A DNA stretch of 49,407 nucleotides, taken from NCBI GenBank assembly GCA_002280875.1, contig NCEV01000016.1, positions 1-49,407 on the forward strand. The letters are read 5' to 3'. The DNA is from Caulobacter sp. 32-67-35 (lineage in GTDB: Bacteria > Pseudomonadota > Alphaproteobacteria > Caulobacterales > Caulobacteraceae). The position numbers and the translations under genes were made by a program. Below, one piece after another: positions 1 through 8,690 of this stretch (positions are counted from its first letter, which is position 1; the number at the start of each line of letters is the position of its first letter). Below the pieces are notes generated by a model, which saw nothing but the letters and a program-made list of their open reading frames with translations, did no database searches and was not told the origin of the DNA.

Positions 1-1915
1 CGGCCTCGCGCCAGCCGATGCCCAGCTCCAGCACCAGGCGGTTGAAGCCGTCGCTCTCGGCGCGGCCCGTCCAGATGGCGACGAAGGCGGCCTCGAAGGC
101 CAGTTTCACGTCGGCGAAGGATAGATGCTCGCCCTGCTCGTCGACGAGCATGAACTCGTGCACCCAGACAGCTGTTGACTGGCCCTCTGCGCTGGTTGGC
201 GAGACCTTGTGGCCGTCCTCGATCATGGCCTTCAGGCCCATATGCTCGAGGATCGGCAGGACGTCAGCCAGGGGCGCGGCCGCGCCCGGTCGATAAAGCT
301 TGAAGCGGAAGGTCGTCGCGGTGTCGCCGGGGCGGCGGAAGGCGCGCACACGCACCGCCTCGTCCTCGGCCAGGGCGTCGACCACCTCGATATCGGCCAG
401 GGCCTCGGCGGCGTCGTATTGGTCGCGATAGCCGGGCGGAAAGGCGCCGGCGTATCGGGCCAGGGTCTGGGCCACGCGTCCCGGGGCGCCGCCCTCGCGG
501 ATCGCCGCCTCGAAGCGGTCTTCCCAGGTGCGGGCGGTCTCGGCGATGGCGTCCTCAAGGGCGGCCATGTCCGGCTCGCGATGGTCGCCTGGCGTGACGC
601 CAATGATGAAGTGGACGCGCGCCAGGGGGGCGTCGGAGAAGCTGGGATAATAGGCCGAGACGCGGCCGCCAAAGGCCTCGGCCAGCAGCTTGCCGGCCCG
701 CTCGCGCACGCCGGAATCATAGCGCTCGCGCGGCACGAATAGCAGGGCCGAGATGAAGCGGTCGAAAGGATCGCGGCGGGTGAACAGCCGGACGCGCGGG
801 CGGTCATAGAGGTGCAGGACACCCAGCGCCATGGCCAGCAGCACTGCCTCGTCGGCGTGGAACAGCTCGTCGCGCGGCCAGGTCTCAAGGATGTTGCGGA
901 GACGCTTGCCGTTGTGGCTGTCGGGATCCTTGCCAGCGCTGGCCAGCACATGCGCCACCTTGCGGCGGATCAGCGGAACGTCGTGAGCGGGGGTCTCATA
1001 GGCTTCGGCGGTGAACAGGCCCACGAACCGGACTTCGCCCGAGGGCTTGCCGTCGGCGCCGTACCGGCGCACCCCGACATAGTCCATGTAGCCGCGACGG
1101 TGGACCCGCGAACGCAGGTTCGACTTGGCCACCACCACCGGCTCGCGGCCCTGATCGCGCAGAACCCCCAGGCTGCCCTCTGGCTGGTACAGCGGCTCCT
1201 CGGCCGCATAGCCGCCGTCCGCCGTTCGCGGATATTCATAGACCCGGGCGCCCAGGAACACGAAGTGATCTGAGGCCAGCCATTCGAGGAAATCCATGTC
1301 CTCGGCGCGGGCCTCGGCCGGAATGGCGACCCTGGCGTCGCGCAGATCGGCGACCGTGCGACGCATCAGGGCGCGCATGGCTTCGAAGTCCTGTACGGCC
1401 AGGCGGACATCGGCCAGGGCCTCCCTGACTGCGGCGATCAGCGCCGCTTCGCGGTCCTCGCCAACCGGAGCGAGATAGATCTGGATCATCGAGCGCCGGT
1501 GGCCGCCAACCTCGACGATCGGGTGGAACATGGCCCGAACCTGAAAGCCGGCTTCTGCGACCGCCCCCATGATGCTGTCGACCAGGAAGGGCCGGTCGGG
1601 CTGGACGATCTCGAGGAGATCGCCGCGCAGGCTGGTTCCGTCGGGCTTACGCGCCTGGCGCAGACGGATGGCGGGGTCCGTCGCCTCGGAGACCTCCTGA
1701 CCGAAACGCCAGAAATCGGCCAGGGCGTGCGCGGTGTCTCCGGCGTCGAAGCCGGGCAGTTCATCGGCCGACCAGTCGTCCTGGGCCTGGGCGAGGAAAT
1801 GGCCGGCTGGCGCAGGCAATGCCTCGACCGAGTAGCCTAGAGCCTGTGCGAAAACCGCGACCAGCCGACCGGCCGCCGCCTCCGCAGCGTGGAGGTCATT
1901 TTTTGCACCAGCCAT
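1..1915 (-). CDS. gdhZ: NAD-specific glutamate dehydrogenase, large GDH180 type (N-terminal part)
   Basis: The minus-strand frame is open from the ATG at 1915 to the left edge of the window, about 638 codons, and starts MAGAKNDLHAAEAAAGRL. The family oxidatively deaminates glutamate to 2-oxoglutarate with NAD and is about 1,600 residues long, so only the N-terminal, ACT-like regulatory portion is here; the catalytic Rossmann domain would lie past the edge. Recognisable stretches include FLVDSIMGAVAEAGFQVRAM and the segment around FVFLGARVYEYPRT, which are typical of this group. In Caulobacter the orthologue GdhZ is known to stimulate FtsZ GTPase activity and to link nutrition with division; that role is carried over by homology. 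The upstream neighbour on the same strand is an AI-2E-type permease, 267 bases away with a hairpin between them, so the two are probably transcribed separately. Confidence 0.9.
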   Translation of the reverse strand, partial: MAGAKNDLHAAEAAAGRLVAVFAQALGYSVEALPAPAGHFLAQAQDDWSADELPGFDAGDTAHALADFWRFGQEVSEATDPAIRLRQARKPDGTSLRGDLLEIVQPDRPFLVDSIMGAVAEAGFQVRAMFHPIVEVGGHRRSMIQIYLAPVGEDREAALIAAVREALADVRLAVQDFEAMRALMRRTVADLRDARVAIPAEARAEDMDFLEWLASDHFVFLGARVYEYPRTADGGYAAEEPLYQPEGSLGVLRDQGREPVVVAKSNLRSRVHRRGYMDYVGVRRYGADGKPSGEVRFVGLFTAEAYETPAHDVPLIRRKVAHVLASAGKDPDSHNGKRLRNILETWPRDELFHADEAVLLAMALGVLHLYDRPRVRLFTRRDPFDRFISALLFVPRERYDSGVRERAGKLLAEAFGGRVSAYYPSFSDAPLARVHFIIGVTPGDHREPDMAALEDAIAETARTWEDRFEAAIREGGAPGRVAQTLARYAGAFPPGYRDQYDAAEALADIEVVDALAEDEAVRVRAFRRPGDTATTFRFKLYRPGAAAPLADVLPILEHMGLKAMIEDGHKVSPTSAEGQSTAVWVHEFMLVDEQGEHLSFADVKLAFEAAFVAIWTGRAESDGFNRLVLELGIGWREA

Positions 1916-2039
1916 GGGATTTCCTCGCGAATTTTTGGCGACAACCTAGACTTTTCGGGCTGCGTTTCAACAGGCCTTCGAGAATCTGCCAACGATCTTG
2001 CCGATTTCGGAAGGACCTGAATGTCGGGGAGAAACGGAA

Positions 2040-2068
2040 GCGCCGCCGGTGGGGGGAACCGGCGGCGC
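2040..2068 (-). terminator. 11-bp perfect hairpin, likely terminator of the AI-2E permease gene
   Basis: Arms 2040-2050 and 2058-2068 are perfectly complementary (GCGCCGCCGGT with ACCGGCGGCGC) around a 7-base loop. It sits just after the stop of the minus-strand permease gene. Read on the minus strand it is followed by TTCCGTTTCTC, so the T-tract is imperfect and termination efficiency is uncertain. Confidence 0.6.
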
Positions 2069-2182
2069 AGACCCGCCGGGGGGAGGCGGGCATTTTCCGC
2101 TTCGGACGCGCCGGAGAACCAGGCTGCGTCGCGCGGGGTCCGACTTGGGGGGCGCCGGACGATTCAGAAATAGGCGCTGCTT

Positions 2183-3313
2183 TCAGGATTTTAAGTCCCC
2201 CTTGGCCACTTTCTGTCGGGCGGGCGACTTTGGCTTTTCCGCCTCCGACGGTTCACGGCTGGGCGGCGAGCCCGCGCCCTGAGGATCGCCGTCCTCCGAT
2301 AGCAGGATGGCGATCCAGCGCGTTCCGTCGAACTGGGCCAGGATGACCATGAAGGCCACCGTCAAGGGCGTCGACAGGAACATGCCCGGCACGCCCCAAA
2401 GGGCGCCCCAGACGGCCAGGGACAGCAGCACCACGGTCGGATCCATGTTCAGGCTGTCGCTCTGCATGCGCGGCAGGACGATGTTGCCGACCACGAAGTA
2501 GATCGCCTGCAAAGCCACGAACAGGATGATGGCCGGCAGAAAACTGTCGGGAAACTGCACGATGGCGAACAGCGGCGGCAGGAAACATCCAATGGCGCCG
2601 CCCAGGATCGGGATGTAGCTGGCCAGGAAAATCAGGAAGGCCCAGAAGAACGCGTTGTCCAGTCCCAACAAAGCCATGACCAGCCAGGCCCCGATGGCGA
2701 TGATCAGGCCGGTGACCGTCTGGATCCACAGATACTGTTCGACGCCGTCACGGATGCGATGGAACAGGACCATCGCCTTGTCGCGCTCGCCATGATGCGG
2801 AAACATGGCCACGATCTTGCGGCCAAACCCGCGACGCGAGGCGATGATGAATCCCAGATAGATCAAAACCAGAATCGCGCTTGAGGCGAAGTTCTGCAAA
2901 CTCTGGGCGGCGGCGCCGATATAGCGCTGCGGGTTGAGCTGGGTGATCAGGTCGGCGACCGTCGGCGCCACCTGAATGCCCAGCGCGTGGGCCAGCCTGG
3001 CGATGACGTCATTCAGCCTTGGCGCATAGTCCTTGAGCTGGTCGACGAAGCTGGCGCTGTTCTCCGCCACGACCCAGACCGACAGGCCAAACAGCGAGAT
3101 CGACAGCACGATGGCCGTGGGCAGGGCGAGGCGTTTGGCAAAGCGGGCCTTGGCCATCAGCACGCGGGCGAAGCCGTCGATCATCACCGCCAGGAACACG
3201 GCCAGGGCGAGCGGCGTGAGGATGTCGCGCATCCACAGCAGCGCCGCGCCGCCCGCGATGACCGCCAGGAACACAACGGCGTTGCGCGTGGCGGCGGACG
3301 ACGAAACGGTCAT
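2183..3313 (-). CDS. AI-2E family transporter (PF01594-type permease)
   Basis: This 376-residue inner-membrane protein has about eight hydrophobic segments. It starts with a pair of helices (residues about 12-50), then a soluble stretch with FVDQLKDYAPRLNDVIARL, then the conserved membrane core with GVEQYLWIQTVTGLIIAIGA and ASYIPILGGAIGCFLPP. The PILGG and VVGNIVLPRM stretches are hallmarks of the AI-2E/YdiK/PerM family. The family takes its name from TqsA, an autoinducer-2 exporter, but many members do other things, including Na/H antiport, so no substrate can be assigned. The C-terminal tail (about residue 345 onward) is charged and Lys/Pro-rich. The ATG at 3313 faces the HerA-like gene across a 97-base divergent spacer. 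Confidence 0.9.
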   Translation of the reverse strand: MTVSSSAATRNAVVFLAVIAGGAALLWMRDILTPLALAVFLAVMIDGFARVLMAKARFAKRLALPTAIVLSISLFGLSVWVVAENSASFVDQLKDYAPRLNDVIARLAHALGIQVAPTVADLITQLNPQRYIGAAAQSLQNFASSAILVLIYLGFIIASRRGFGRKIVAMFPHHGERDKAMVLFHRIRDGVEQYLWIQTVTGLIIAIGAWLVMALLGLDNAFFWAFLIFLASYIPILGGAIGCFLPPLFAIVQFPDSFLPAIILFVALQAIYFVVGNIVLPRMQSDSLNMDPTVVLLSLAVWGALWGVPGMFLSTPLTVAFMVILAQFDGTRWIAILLSEDGDPQGAGSPPSREPSEAEKPKSPARQKVAKGDLKS

Positions 3314-3410
3314 TCAAGAACTCCTGCAGATCACAACACTTTGCCTACCGCGATTGGCGCGGCGCAAGGGCGCGGTTAGGGTCAGTGCTTCAGTTTGAAG
3401 GATGTTGCAC

Positions 3411-4940
3411 ATGACGCTGTTGGTTGGTGAAGGCGAGATCCTGATCGGACTGGGCGAAGGTCCCGTGACGCAAAGGCTGGATCGCTCCAACCGACACGGC
3501 GTCGTGGCCGGCGCGACCGGCACCGGCAAGACCGTTACCCTGCAGATCATGGCTCAAGCTTTCTCCGACGCTGGCGTGCCCGTGTTCGCCGCCGACGTGA
3601 AGGGCGATCTTTCCGGCATCGCCATCGCCGGAACGCCCAACGAGAAGATGCTGGCCCGCGCCGCCTCGATGGACCTGACCCTGACCCCGGCCGCGCCGCC
3701 GACCGTGTTCTGGGACCTTTTCGGCCAGAAGGGTCATCCGATCCGCACCACCATCTCGGAGATGGGCCCGCTGCTGCTCGCGCGGCTTCTGGAGCTCAAC
3801 GACGTTCAGGAAGGCGTTCTGACCATCGTCTTCCATGTCGCCGACAAGGATGGCTTGCTGCTTCTGGACCTCAAGGACCTGCAGGCCTGCCTGAAATATG
3901 TCGCCGACCACGCCTCCGAGATCGGCACGCTCTACGGCAATGTCTCGCCCGCCACGGTGGGGTCGATCCAGCGCAAGCTGCTGACCCTCCAGAGTCAGGG
4001 CGCCGACAACTTCTTTGGCGAGCCGGCCCTGAGGCTGGCCGACATCATGCGCACCGACGTCGCCGGTCGCGGCTATGTGAACCTGCTGGCCGCCGACAAG
4101 CTGATCCATTCGCCCAAGCTCTATTCGACCTTCCTGCTGTGGCTGCTGTCGGAGCTGTTCGAGGAACTGCCCGAGCTGGGCGATCCGGAAAAGCCCCGCC
4201 TGGTGTTCTTCTTCGACGAGGCACACCTGCTGTTCAATGACGCGCCCAAGCCGCTCTTGGAAAAGATCGAGCAGGTCGTGCGCCTGATCCGGTCCAAGGG
4301 CGTGGGCGTCTATTTCGTCACCCAGAACCCGGCCGACATTCCCGACGCGGTGCTGGGCCAGCTGGGCGCGCGCATCCAGCACGCCCTGCGCGCCTATACG
4401 CCTGCCGACCAGAAAGGCCTGAAAGCCGCCGCCCAGTCGTTCCGGGTCAACCCGTCGTTCGACACCGCCGAAACCATCCAGGGCCTGGGCGTCGGCGAGG
4501 CCCTGGTCTCGACGCTGGACCTCAAGGGCGCGCCCTGCGTCGTCCAGAAGACCCTGATCCGTCCGCCCGCTTCGCGTCTGGGTCCGCTGACGCCGGAGGA
4601 GCGCGTCGCCCTGATCGCCAAGAGCCCCGTAGCGGGTCTCTATGACACGGCCCAGGATCGCGATTCAGCCTATGAAGTCCTTCAGGGTCGCGCCCAGGAA
4701 GCTCTGCGCCAGACCGAAGCCGCGCAGGATGCGGCCGAGGCCGAAAAGCTCCGGGCCGCCGAGGAAAAGGTTCGTGCGCGCGAAGAGGCTCGTGAAACCC
4801 GCGCCGCCCCCCGCGCCCGCGCCTCGAGCCGTCAGGGCATGGCCGAGACCTTCGCCAAGTCGCTCTTGCGCACGGTCGCCAGCCAGGCAGGACGCGAGAT
4901 CATGCGTGGCCTGCTCGGGGGATTGAAACGCGGTCGCTGA
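3411..4940 (+). CDS. HerA/YjgR-like helicase-type ATPase (DUF853)
   Basis: The protein has 509 residues if the ATG at 3411 is used. That start has GAAGGA seven bases upstream, while the in-frame ATG at 3402 abuts the same Shine-Dalgarno sequence, so 3411 is preferred. The Walker A motif GATGTGKT is at residues 34-41, and Walker B with LVFFFDEAHLLF is near residues 263-274. The architecture is the HerA/FtsK-like RecA fold seen in YjgR of E. coli. The C-terminal 90 residues are a charged Ala/Glu/Arg-rich stretch that is probably helical and is followed by a basic tail ending GLKRGR. The cellular role of this family is not established; some relatives act in DNA processing or defence, but nothing around this gene points to defence. 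It is convergent with the c-di-GMP gene, 24 bases apart. Confidence 0.88.
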   Translation: MTLLVGEGEILIGLGEGPVTQRLDRSNRHGVVAGATGTGKTVTLQIMAQAFSDAGVPVFAADVKGDLSGIAIAGTPNEKMLARAASMDLTLTPAAPPTVFWDLFGQKGHPIRTTISEMGPLLLARLLELNDVQEGVLTIVFHVADKDGLLLLDLKDLQACLKYVADHASEIGTLYGNVSPATVGSIQRKLLTLQSQGADNFFGEPALRLADIMRTDVAGRGYVNLLAADKLIHSPKLYSTFLLWLLSELFEELPELGDPEKPRLVFFFDEAHLLFNDAPKPLLEKIEQVVRLIRSKGVGVYFVTQNPADIPDAVLGQLGARIQHALRAYTPADQKGLKAAAQSFRVNPSFDTAETIQGLGVGEALVSTLDLKGAPCVVQKTLIRPPASRLGPLTPEERVALIAKSPVAGLYDTAQDRDSAYEVLQGRAQEALRQTEAAQDAAEAEKLRAAEEKVRAREEARETRAAPRARASSRQGMAETFAKSLLRTVASQAGREIMRGLLGGLKRGR

Positions 4941-4964
4941 CGAGGGTGGCCGCCCCGGCGCGCG

Positions 4965-7379
4965 TCAGGCGGCGGAGCGTTTGATCCGCTTGGCCGGCTC
5001 TGGAACCACGGGCGCCGGAGCGGCCACGGTCCAGACGTCGAGGGTGTCGAGCGGGCCAGGCCGGCCGATGGCGTAGCCCTGCAACTCGGCGCAATCCTCG
5101 CCGCGCAGGAAGTTGATCTGCTCCTGGGTTTCCACGCCCTCTGCGACGACCGGAATGTCCAGGCTGCGGCCAAGACCGAGCACGGCGCGAACGATGGCCG
5201 TGGCGCGGTCGTGGCGGTGGATATTCTCCACGAAGCTCTTGTCGATCTTGATCTTGTCGAACGGGAAAGATTGCAGCGTCGACAGCGACGAGAAGCCGGT
5301 GCCGAAATCGTCCATGGCGATCCGGACGCCCAGCGCCTTCAGGCGGCGCAGATTGTCCAGCGCGCGCTGATAGTCCTTGAATAGCGCGCTCTCGGTGATC
5401 TCCAGCTCGAGCCGGTGCGGCGACAGGCCTGTCGCGATCAGCACCTCATGCACCAGAGCAGGCAGGGCGGGGTTGTTCAGCTGCAGCGGCGACAGGTTCA
5501 CCGCGATCCGCAACGGCTTCTCCCAGGCGGCGGCGTCGGCGCAGGCGCGGCGCAGGACCCACTCGCCCAGCGGCGCGATCAGACCGTTTTCCTCGGCCAC
5601 CGGAATGAAATCGAGCGGCGGGATCATGCCGCGCGTGGGATGCCGCCAGCGCACCAGGGCTTCGAATCCGCAGACTTCGCCGTCAGAGGCGCGGGCGAGG
5701 GGCTGGTAGTAGACCACCAGCTCGCCATCGGCGATGCCCTGCTTGAGGTCGCGGGCCAGGGCGCGACGCTCGCGGATCGAGTCGTCCATCTCGCGCTTGA
5801 AGAAGCGATAGATCCCGCGGCCGCCCTCCTTGGCGCGATACAGCGCCATGTCGGCATTGGCCATCAGCGACTCGGCGGTGCGGCCGTCGTCGGGGAAGAG
5901 GCTGACGCCCAGGCTGGCGCCCATGGCCAGGTCCTGGCCTTCGAACATCACGGGATTGGCCAGGGCGTCGAGCAGTCGGCCCGACAGCTCGGCGGCGGCT
6001 GTCGGCTGGTCGCCGCCGCTCACCTGCACAACGATGAACTCGTCGCCGCCCAGGCGCGCGACGAAGGACGGCGCCGAAATGGCATCCTGCAGACGGCGCG
6101 CGGTCTCGACCAGCAGGGCGTCGCCCGCAAGGTGGCCATGCTGGTCGTTGGCTTCCTTGAAGTGGTCCAGATCAATACAGATCACCGACAGGGTCTCGCC
6201 CGAGGCCTCGACGCGCTCTATGGCGGCCGTCAGGCGCGCCTGCAGCGAGTTGCGATTGAGCAGACCGGTCAGACCATCATGCTCGGCCAGATAGCGGATC
6301 TTTTCCTCGGCTGAGCGACGCTCGCGCAGGTCGCGAACCGCCAGTACGGTGAGGCCAGATGTCTCCGTGCGGGCGCCGTCGTCCATCAGGCGCGAAAAGA
6401 CCTCGACCGGGATCTCGCGGCCGCCCTCGACTGGTTGCAGCACGCCTTCGCGGCGCATGCCGTCGGGCGAGGCCTCACCCCCGTTGAAGTTCAGAATGCC
6501 GCCAAGCAGGGGCTTGCCCGTGAGTTCGTGGAGCGGCGCGCCGACCAGTTCGCAGAAGGCGGCGTTGGCGTCGTTGATCCGGCCGTCCTGAACAACGACG
6601 ATGCCCTCATAGGCGGCGTTGGCCAGGCGGCGAATGCGTTCAAGGGCCGAGCGCGTCGTCTGGGACTCGATCGTCACGGCGCCGAGACCGCCCAGGATGA
6701 TCAGCGCGGTGATGCTGGTGACGGCCAGGGTCAGGACGCCGCCCGACAGGAGTTGATCTGGCACCATGACCGAGGCGTCGGGCGCGATGGTGATCGCGCC
6801 CATGCCGGTGAAATGCAGGGCGCAGACGGCCAGGGTCAGGATGCCGCCACCCAGGAGCTGCCGGCTCAGGCTGCGGGCGCGGCCCGCAATGACAAGGGCC
6901 GCCGTGGCGCCGACCACGCCAAACAACACCGAAGCCCCGACCGTGGCATGCTCCCAGACCAGTTGGCCCTGGGTCACGAAGGCGGTCATACCGGTATAGT
7001 GCATGGAGGCGATGCCCATGCCCAGGATCAGGCCGCCGGCAACGTCGTTGGTGCGCGTGCGCTGGGCCGAGGCCACGACGAAGCCCGAGCCCATGAACAG
7101 GACGGCGATCATCAGGGACAGAAGGGTGCCGCTGGGGCTGTAACCGGTTTTCAGGCCCGGGTCGTAGGCGACCATGCCAATGAAGTGGGTCGCCCACACA
7201 CCTGATCCGCAGACCAGACCTGTGAGCAGCAGCCAGGCGGCCCTGACCAGGCCCTTGGCGCCGCGCATCCGCGAGTAAAGTCTGAACGCGGTGAAGCACG
7301 CGGCGAAACAAACGACTGCCGCCACGCCGACCAACCGATAGTCATGCTCGGTCGTCAGACAGGTCAAAACCTTCAACAC
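4965..7379 (-). CDS. MHYT-PAS-GGDEF-EAL c-di-GMP signalling protein
   Basis: This 804-residue membrane sensor has an N-terminal MHYT domain (about 12-235) carrying the three motif copies HFIGM (65-69), MHYTGM (126-131) and LHFTGM (188-193), which are thought to bind copper and sense O2, CO or NO. A PAS domain follows (about 243-350), then GGDEF (about 358-525) and EAL (about 540-785). The cyclase signature GGDEF is intact at 444-448, but I see no RxxD inhibitory site nine residues upstream. EAL motifs also look intact: EALVRW (573-578), NLSPLQL, LEITES, DDFGTG (690-695), KIDKSFV and AEGVET (746-751), so phosphodiesterase activity is likely. The start is a GTG with GGGGGAAC upstream. Its neighbours are sugar-nucleotide genes and an hfsJ-like transferase, which fits control of surface polysaccharide, though that link is inferred from position. 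Confidence 0.93.
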   Translation of the reverse strand: MLKVLTCLTTEHDYRLVGVAAVVCFAACFTAFRLYSRMRGAKGLVRAAWLLLTGLVCGSGVWATHFIGMVAYDPGLKTGYSPSGTLLSLMIAVLFMGSGFVVASAQRTRTNDVAGGLILGMGIASMHYTGMTAFVTQGQLVWEHATVGASVLFGVVGATAALVIAGRARSLSRQLLGGGILTLAVCALHFTGMGAITIAPDASVMVPDQLLSGGVLTLAVTSITALIILGGLGAVTIESQTTRSALERIRRLANAAYEGIVVVQDGRINDANAAFCELVGAPLHELTGKPLLGGILNFNGGEASPDGMRREGVLQPVEGGREIPVEVFSRLMDDGARTETSGLTVLAVRDLRERRSAEEKIRYLAEHDGLTGLLNRNSLQARLTAAIERVEASGETLSVICIDLDHFKEANDQHGHLAGDALLVETARRLQDAISAPSFVARLGGDEFIVVQVSGGDQPTAAAELSGRLLDALANPVMFEGQDLAMGASLGVSLFPDDGRTAESLMANADMALYRAKEGGRGIYRFFKREMDDSIRERRALARDLKQGIADGELVVYYQPLARASDGEVCGFEALVRWRHPTRGMIPPLDFIPVAEENGLIAPLGEWVLRRACADAAAWEKPLRIAVNLSPLQLNNPALPALVHEVLIATGLSPHRLELEITESALFKDYQRALDNLRRLKALGVRIAMDDFGTGFSSLSTLQSFPFDKIKIDKSFVENIHRHDRATAIVRAVLGLGRSLDIPVVAEGVETQEQINFLRGEDCAELQGYAIGRPGPLDTLDVWTVAAPAPVVPEPAKRIKRSAA

Positions 7380-7507
7380 ACGCGGTTCCCCCGGTCACAT
7401 CCTCAAACGATACGGGGAGAGTTACAAATAAACCGTTTCAACGCGGGGTCGTGCGACAATTGGCTTTGATCGCGCAGATCGAGGGCCCGATTATCCCTGA
7501 TGGATCG

Positions 7508-8491
7508 TCACCGACCTGCGTCGGCCTGGGCCTGATGCCAGCGCCAGGCGCTTCCCAGGATGACGTCGAGATCACGCGACGGGGTCCAGCCCAGTTCAGC
7601 CCGGGCCTTGGCGTTGTCGCCGACCAGGATCGGGGCGTCGCCGGGGCGGCGGGCGGCCATCTGTACGGGCAGAGGCCTGCCTGTGGCCCGCTCGACGCCG
7701 GCGATCAGCTCTTTCACCGTTGTGCCGTGGCCGGTGCCGAGGTTGTAGCTGGCGCTCTGGGCGCCGCCGAGAAGCCGGCGCAGGGCCGCGACATGGGCGT
7801 CGGCCAGATCGAGCACGTGGACGTAGTCGCGCACGGCCGTGCCATCGCGGGTGTCGTAGTCGTCGCCAAAGATCGTGAAGTGCGACCGCTGGCCCAGGGC
7901 GACCTGAATGGCCAGGGGAATGGCGTGGGTCTCCGGCTCGTGCCACTCGCCGATGCGGCCTTCGGGATCGGCGCCGGCGGCGTTGAAATAGCGCAGCACC
8001 GTAGAGCGGAAGCCGACATAGCGGCCATAGTCGGCCAGGGCCTGCTCGACCATCAGCTTGGTGCGGCCATAGGGATTGAGCGGCGCCTGCGGATGACTCT
8101 CGTCCATCGGCAGTTTCACCGGATCGCCGAAAGTGGCGCAGGTCGAGGAGAAGACCATCGCTTCCACGCCAGCCCGGCGGGCGGCCTCGATCAGGTTGAT
8201 CGTGCCAGCGACGTTGTTGTCGAAAAAGGCGCCGGGATCCCTAACCGACTCGCCGACCTCGATGCGGGCGGCGAAGTGCAGCACGGCGACGGGCTTGTGG
8301 ACGGCGAACACGGCATCGAGCCTCGCCTTGTCGCGGATGTCGCCCATTTCCAGCGGTCCCCACTGGACGTGCTCGCTGTGGCCGTTTGAAAGATCATCGA
8401 ACACCACAGGCTTGAACCCGGCCGCCGCCAGGGCAAGGCAGGTATGAGAGCCGACATAGCCGGCGCCGCCGGCCACCAGAACGGTCTGCAT
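7508..8491 (-). CDS. galE: UDP-glucose 4-epimerase
   Basis: This 327-residue extended short-chain dehydrogenase interconverts UDP-glucose and UDP-galactose with bound NAD. The Rossmann motif GGAGYVG is at residues 8-14, the substrate-binding/catalytic Ser-Thr in FSSTCATFG at about 116-117, and the catalytic pair Tyr141/Lys145 in YGRTK. The segments LRYFNAAGADPEGRIGEWHEPETH and VRDYVHVLDLADAH are typical of GalE. Length and motifs match active enzymes. It is divergent from ugd across a 199-base spacer, so UDP-glucose can be routed to UDP-galactose or UDP-glucuronate from adjacent promoters. The c-di-GMP gene lies downstream on the same strand, 128 bases away. Confidence 0.93.
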   Translation of the reverse strand: MQTVLVAGGAGYVGSHTCLALAAAGFKPVVFDDLSNGHSEHVQWGPLEMGDIRDKARLDAVFAVHKPVAVLHFAARIEVGESVRDPGAFFDNNVAGTINLIEAARRAGVEAMVFSSTCATFGDPVKLPMDESHPQAPLNPYGRTKLMVEQALADYGRYVGFRSTVLRYFNAAGADPEGRIGEWHEPETHAIPLAIQVALGQRSHFTIFGDDYDTRDGTAVRDYVHVLDLADAHVAALRRLLGGAQSASYNLGTGHGTTVKELIAGVERATGRPLPVQMAARRPGDAPILVGDNAKARAELGWTPSRDLDVILGSAWRWHQAQADAGR

Positions 8492-8690
8492 GAAATCCCT
8501 TTCAGCGCTACGAGTCCTGGCTATCGGCTTTACCTTAACGTTGAAAGACTGGCGTCATGCATCATGACCTCGTCGCAAGAGGTCCGGGCGCTGGATGTCA
8601 TCGTCTGGTGGCTTGCCTCGGCGCTGCGATTGCTCGATTAGGCACAAGCGTCGCTCGCTGGGCGATGATTGACCTGATCAGGATGTCTCG

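Noticed and set aside
5415-6314. Long plus-strand ORF (299 codons) antisense to the MHYT-GGDEF-EAL gene
   Set aside because: A shadow of GC-rich coding on the other strand: Gly/Ala/Arg/Gln-rich, no domain, and the minus-strand gene has all its motifs.
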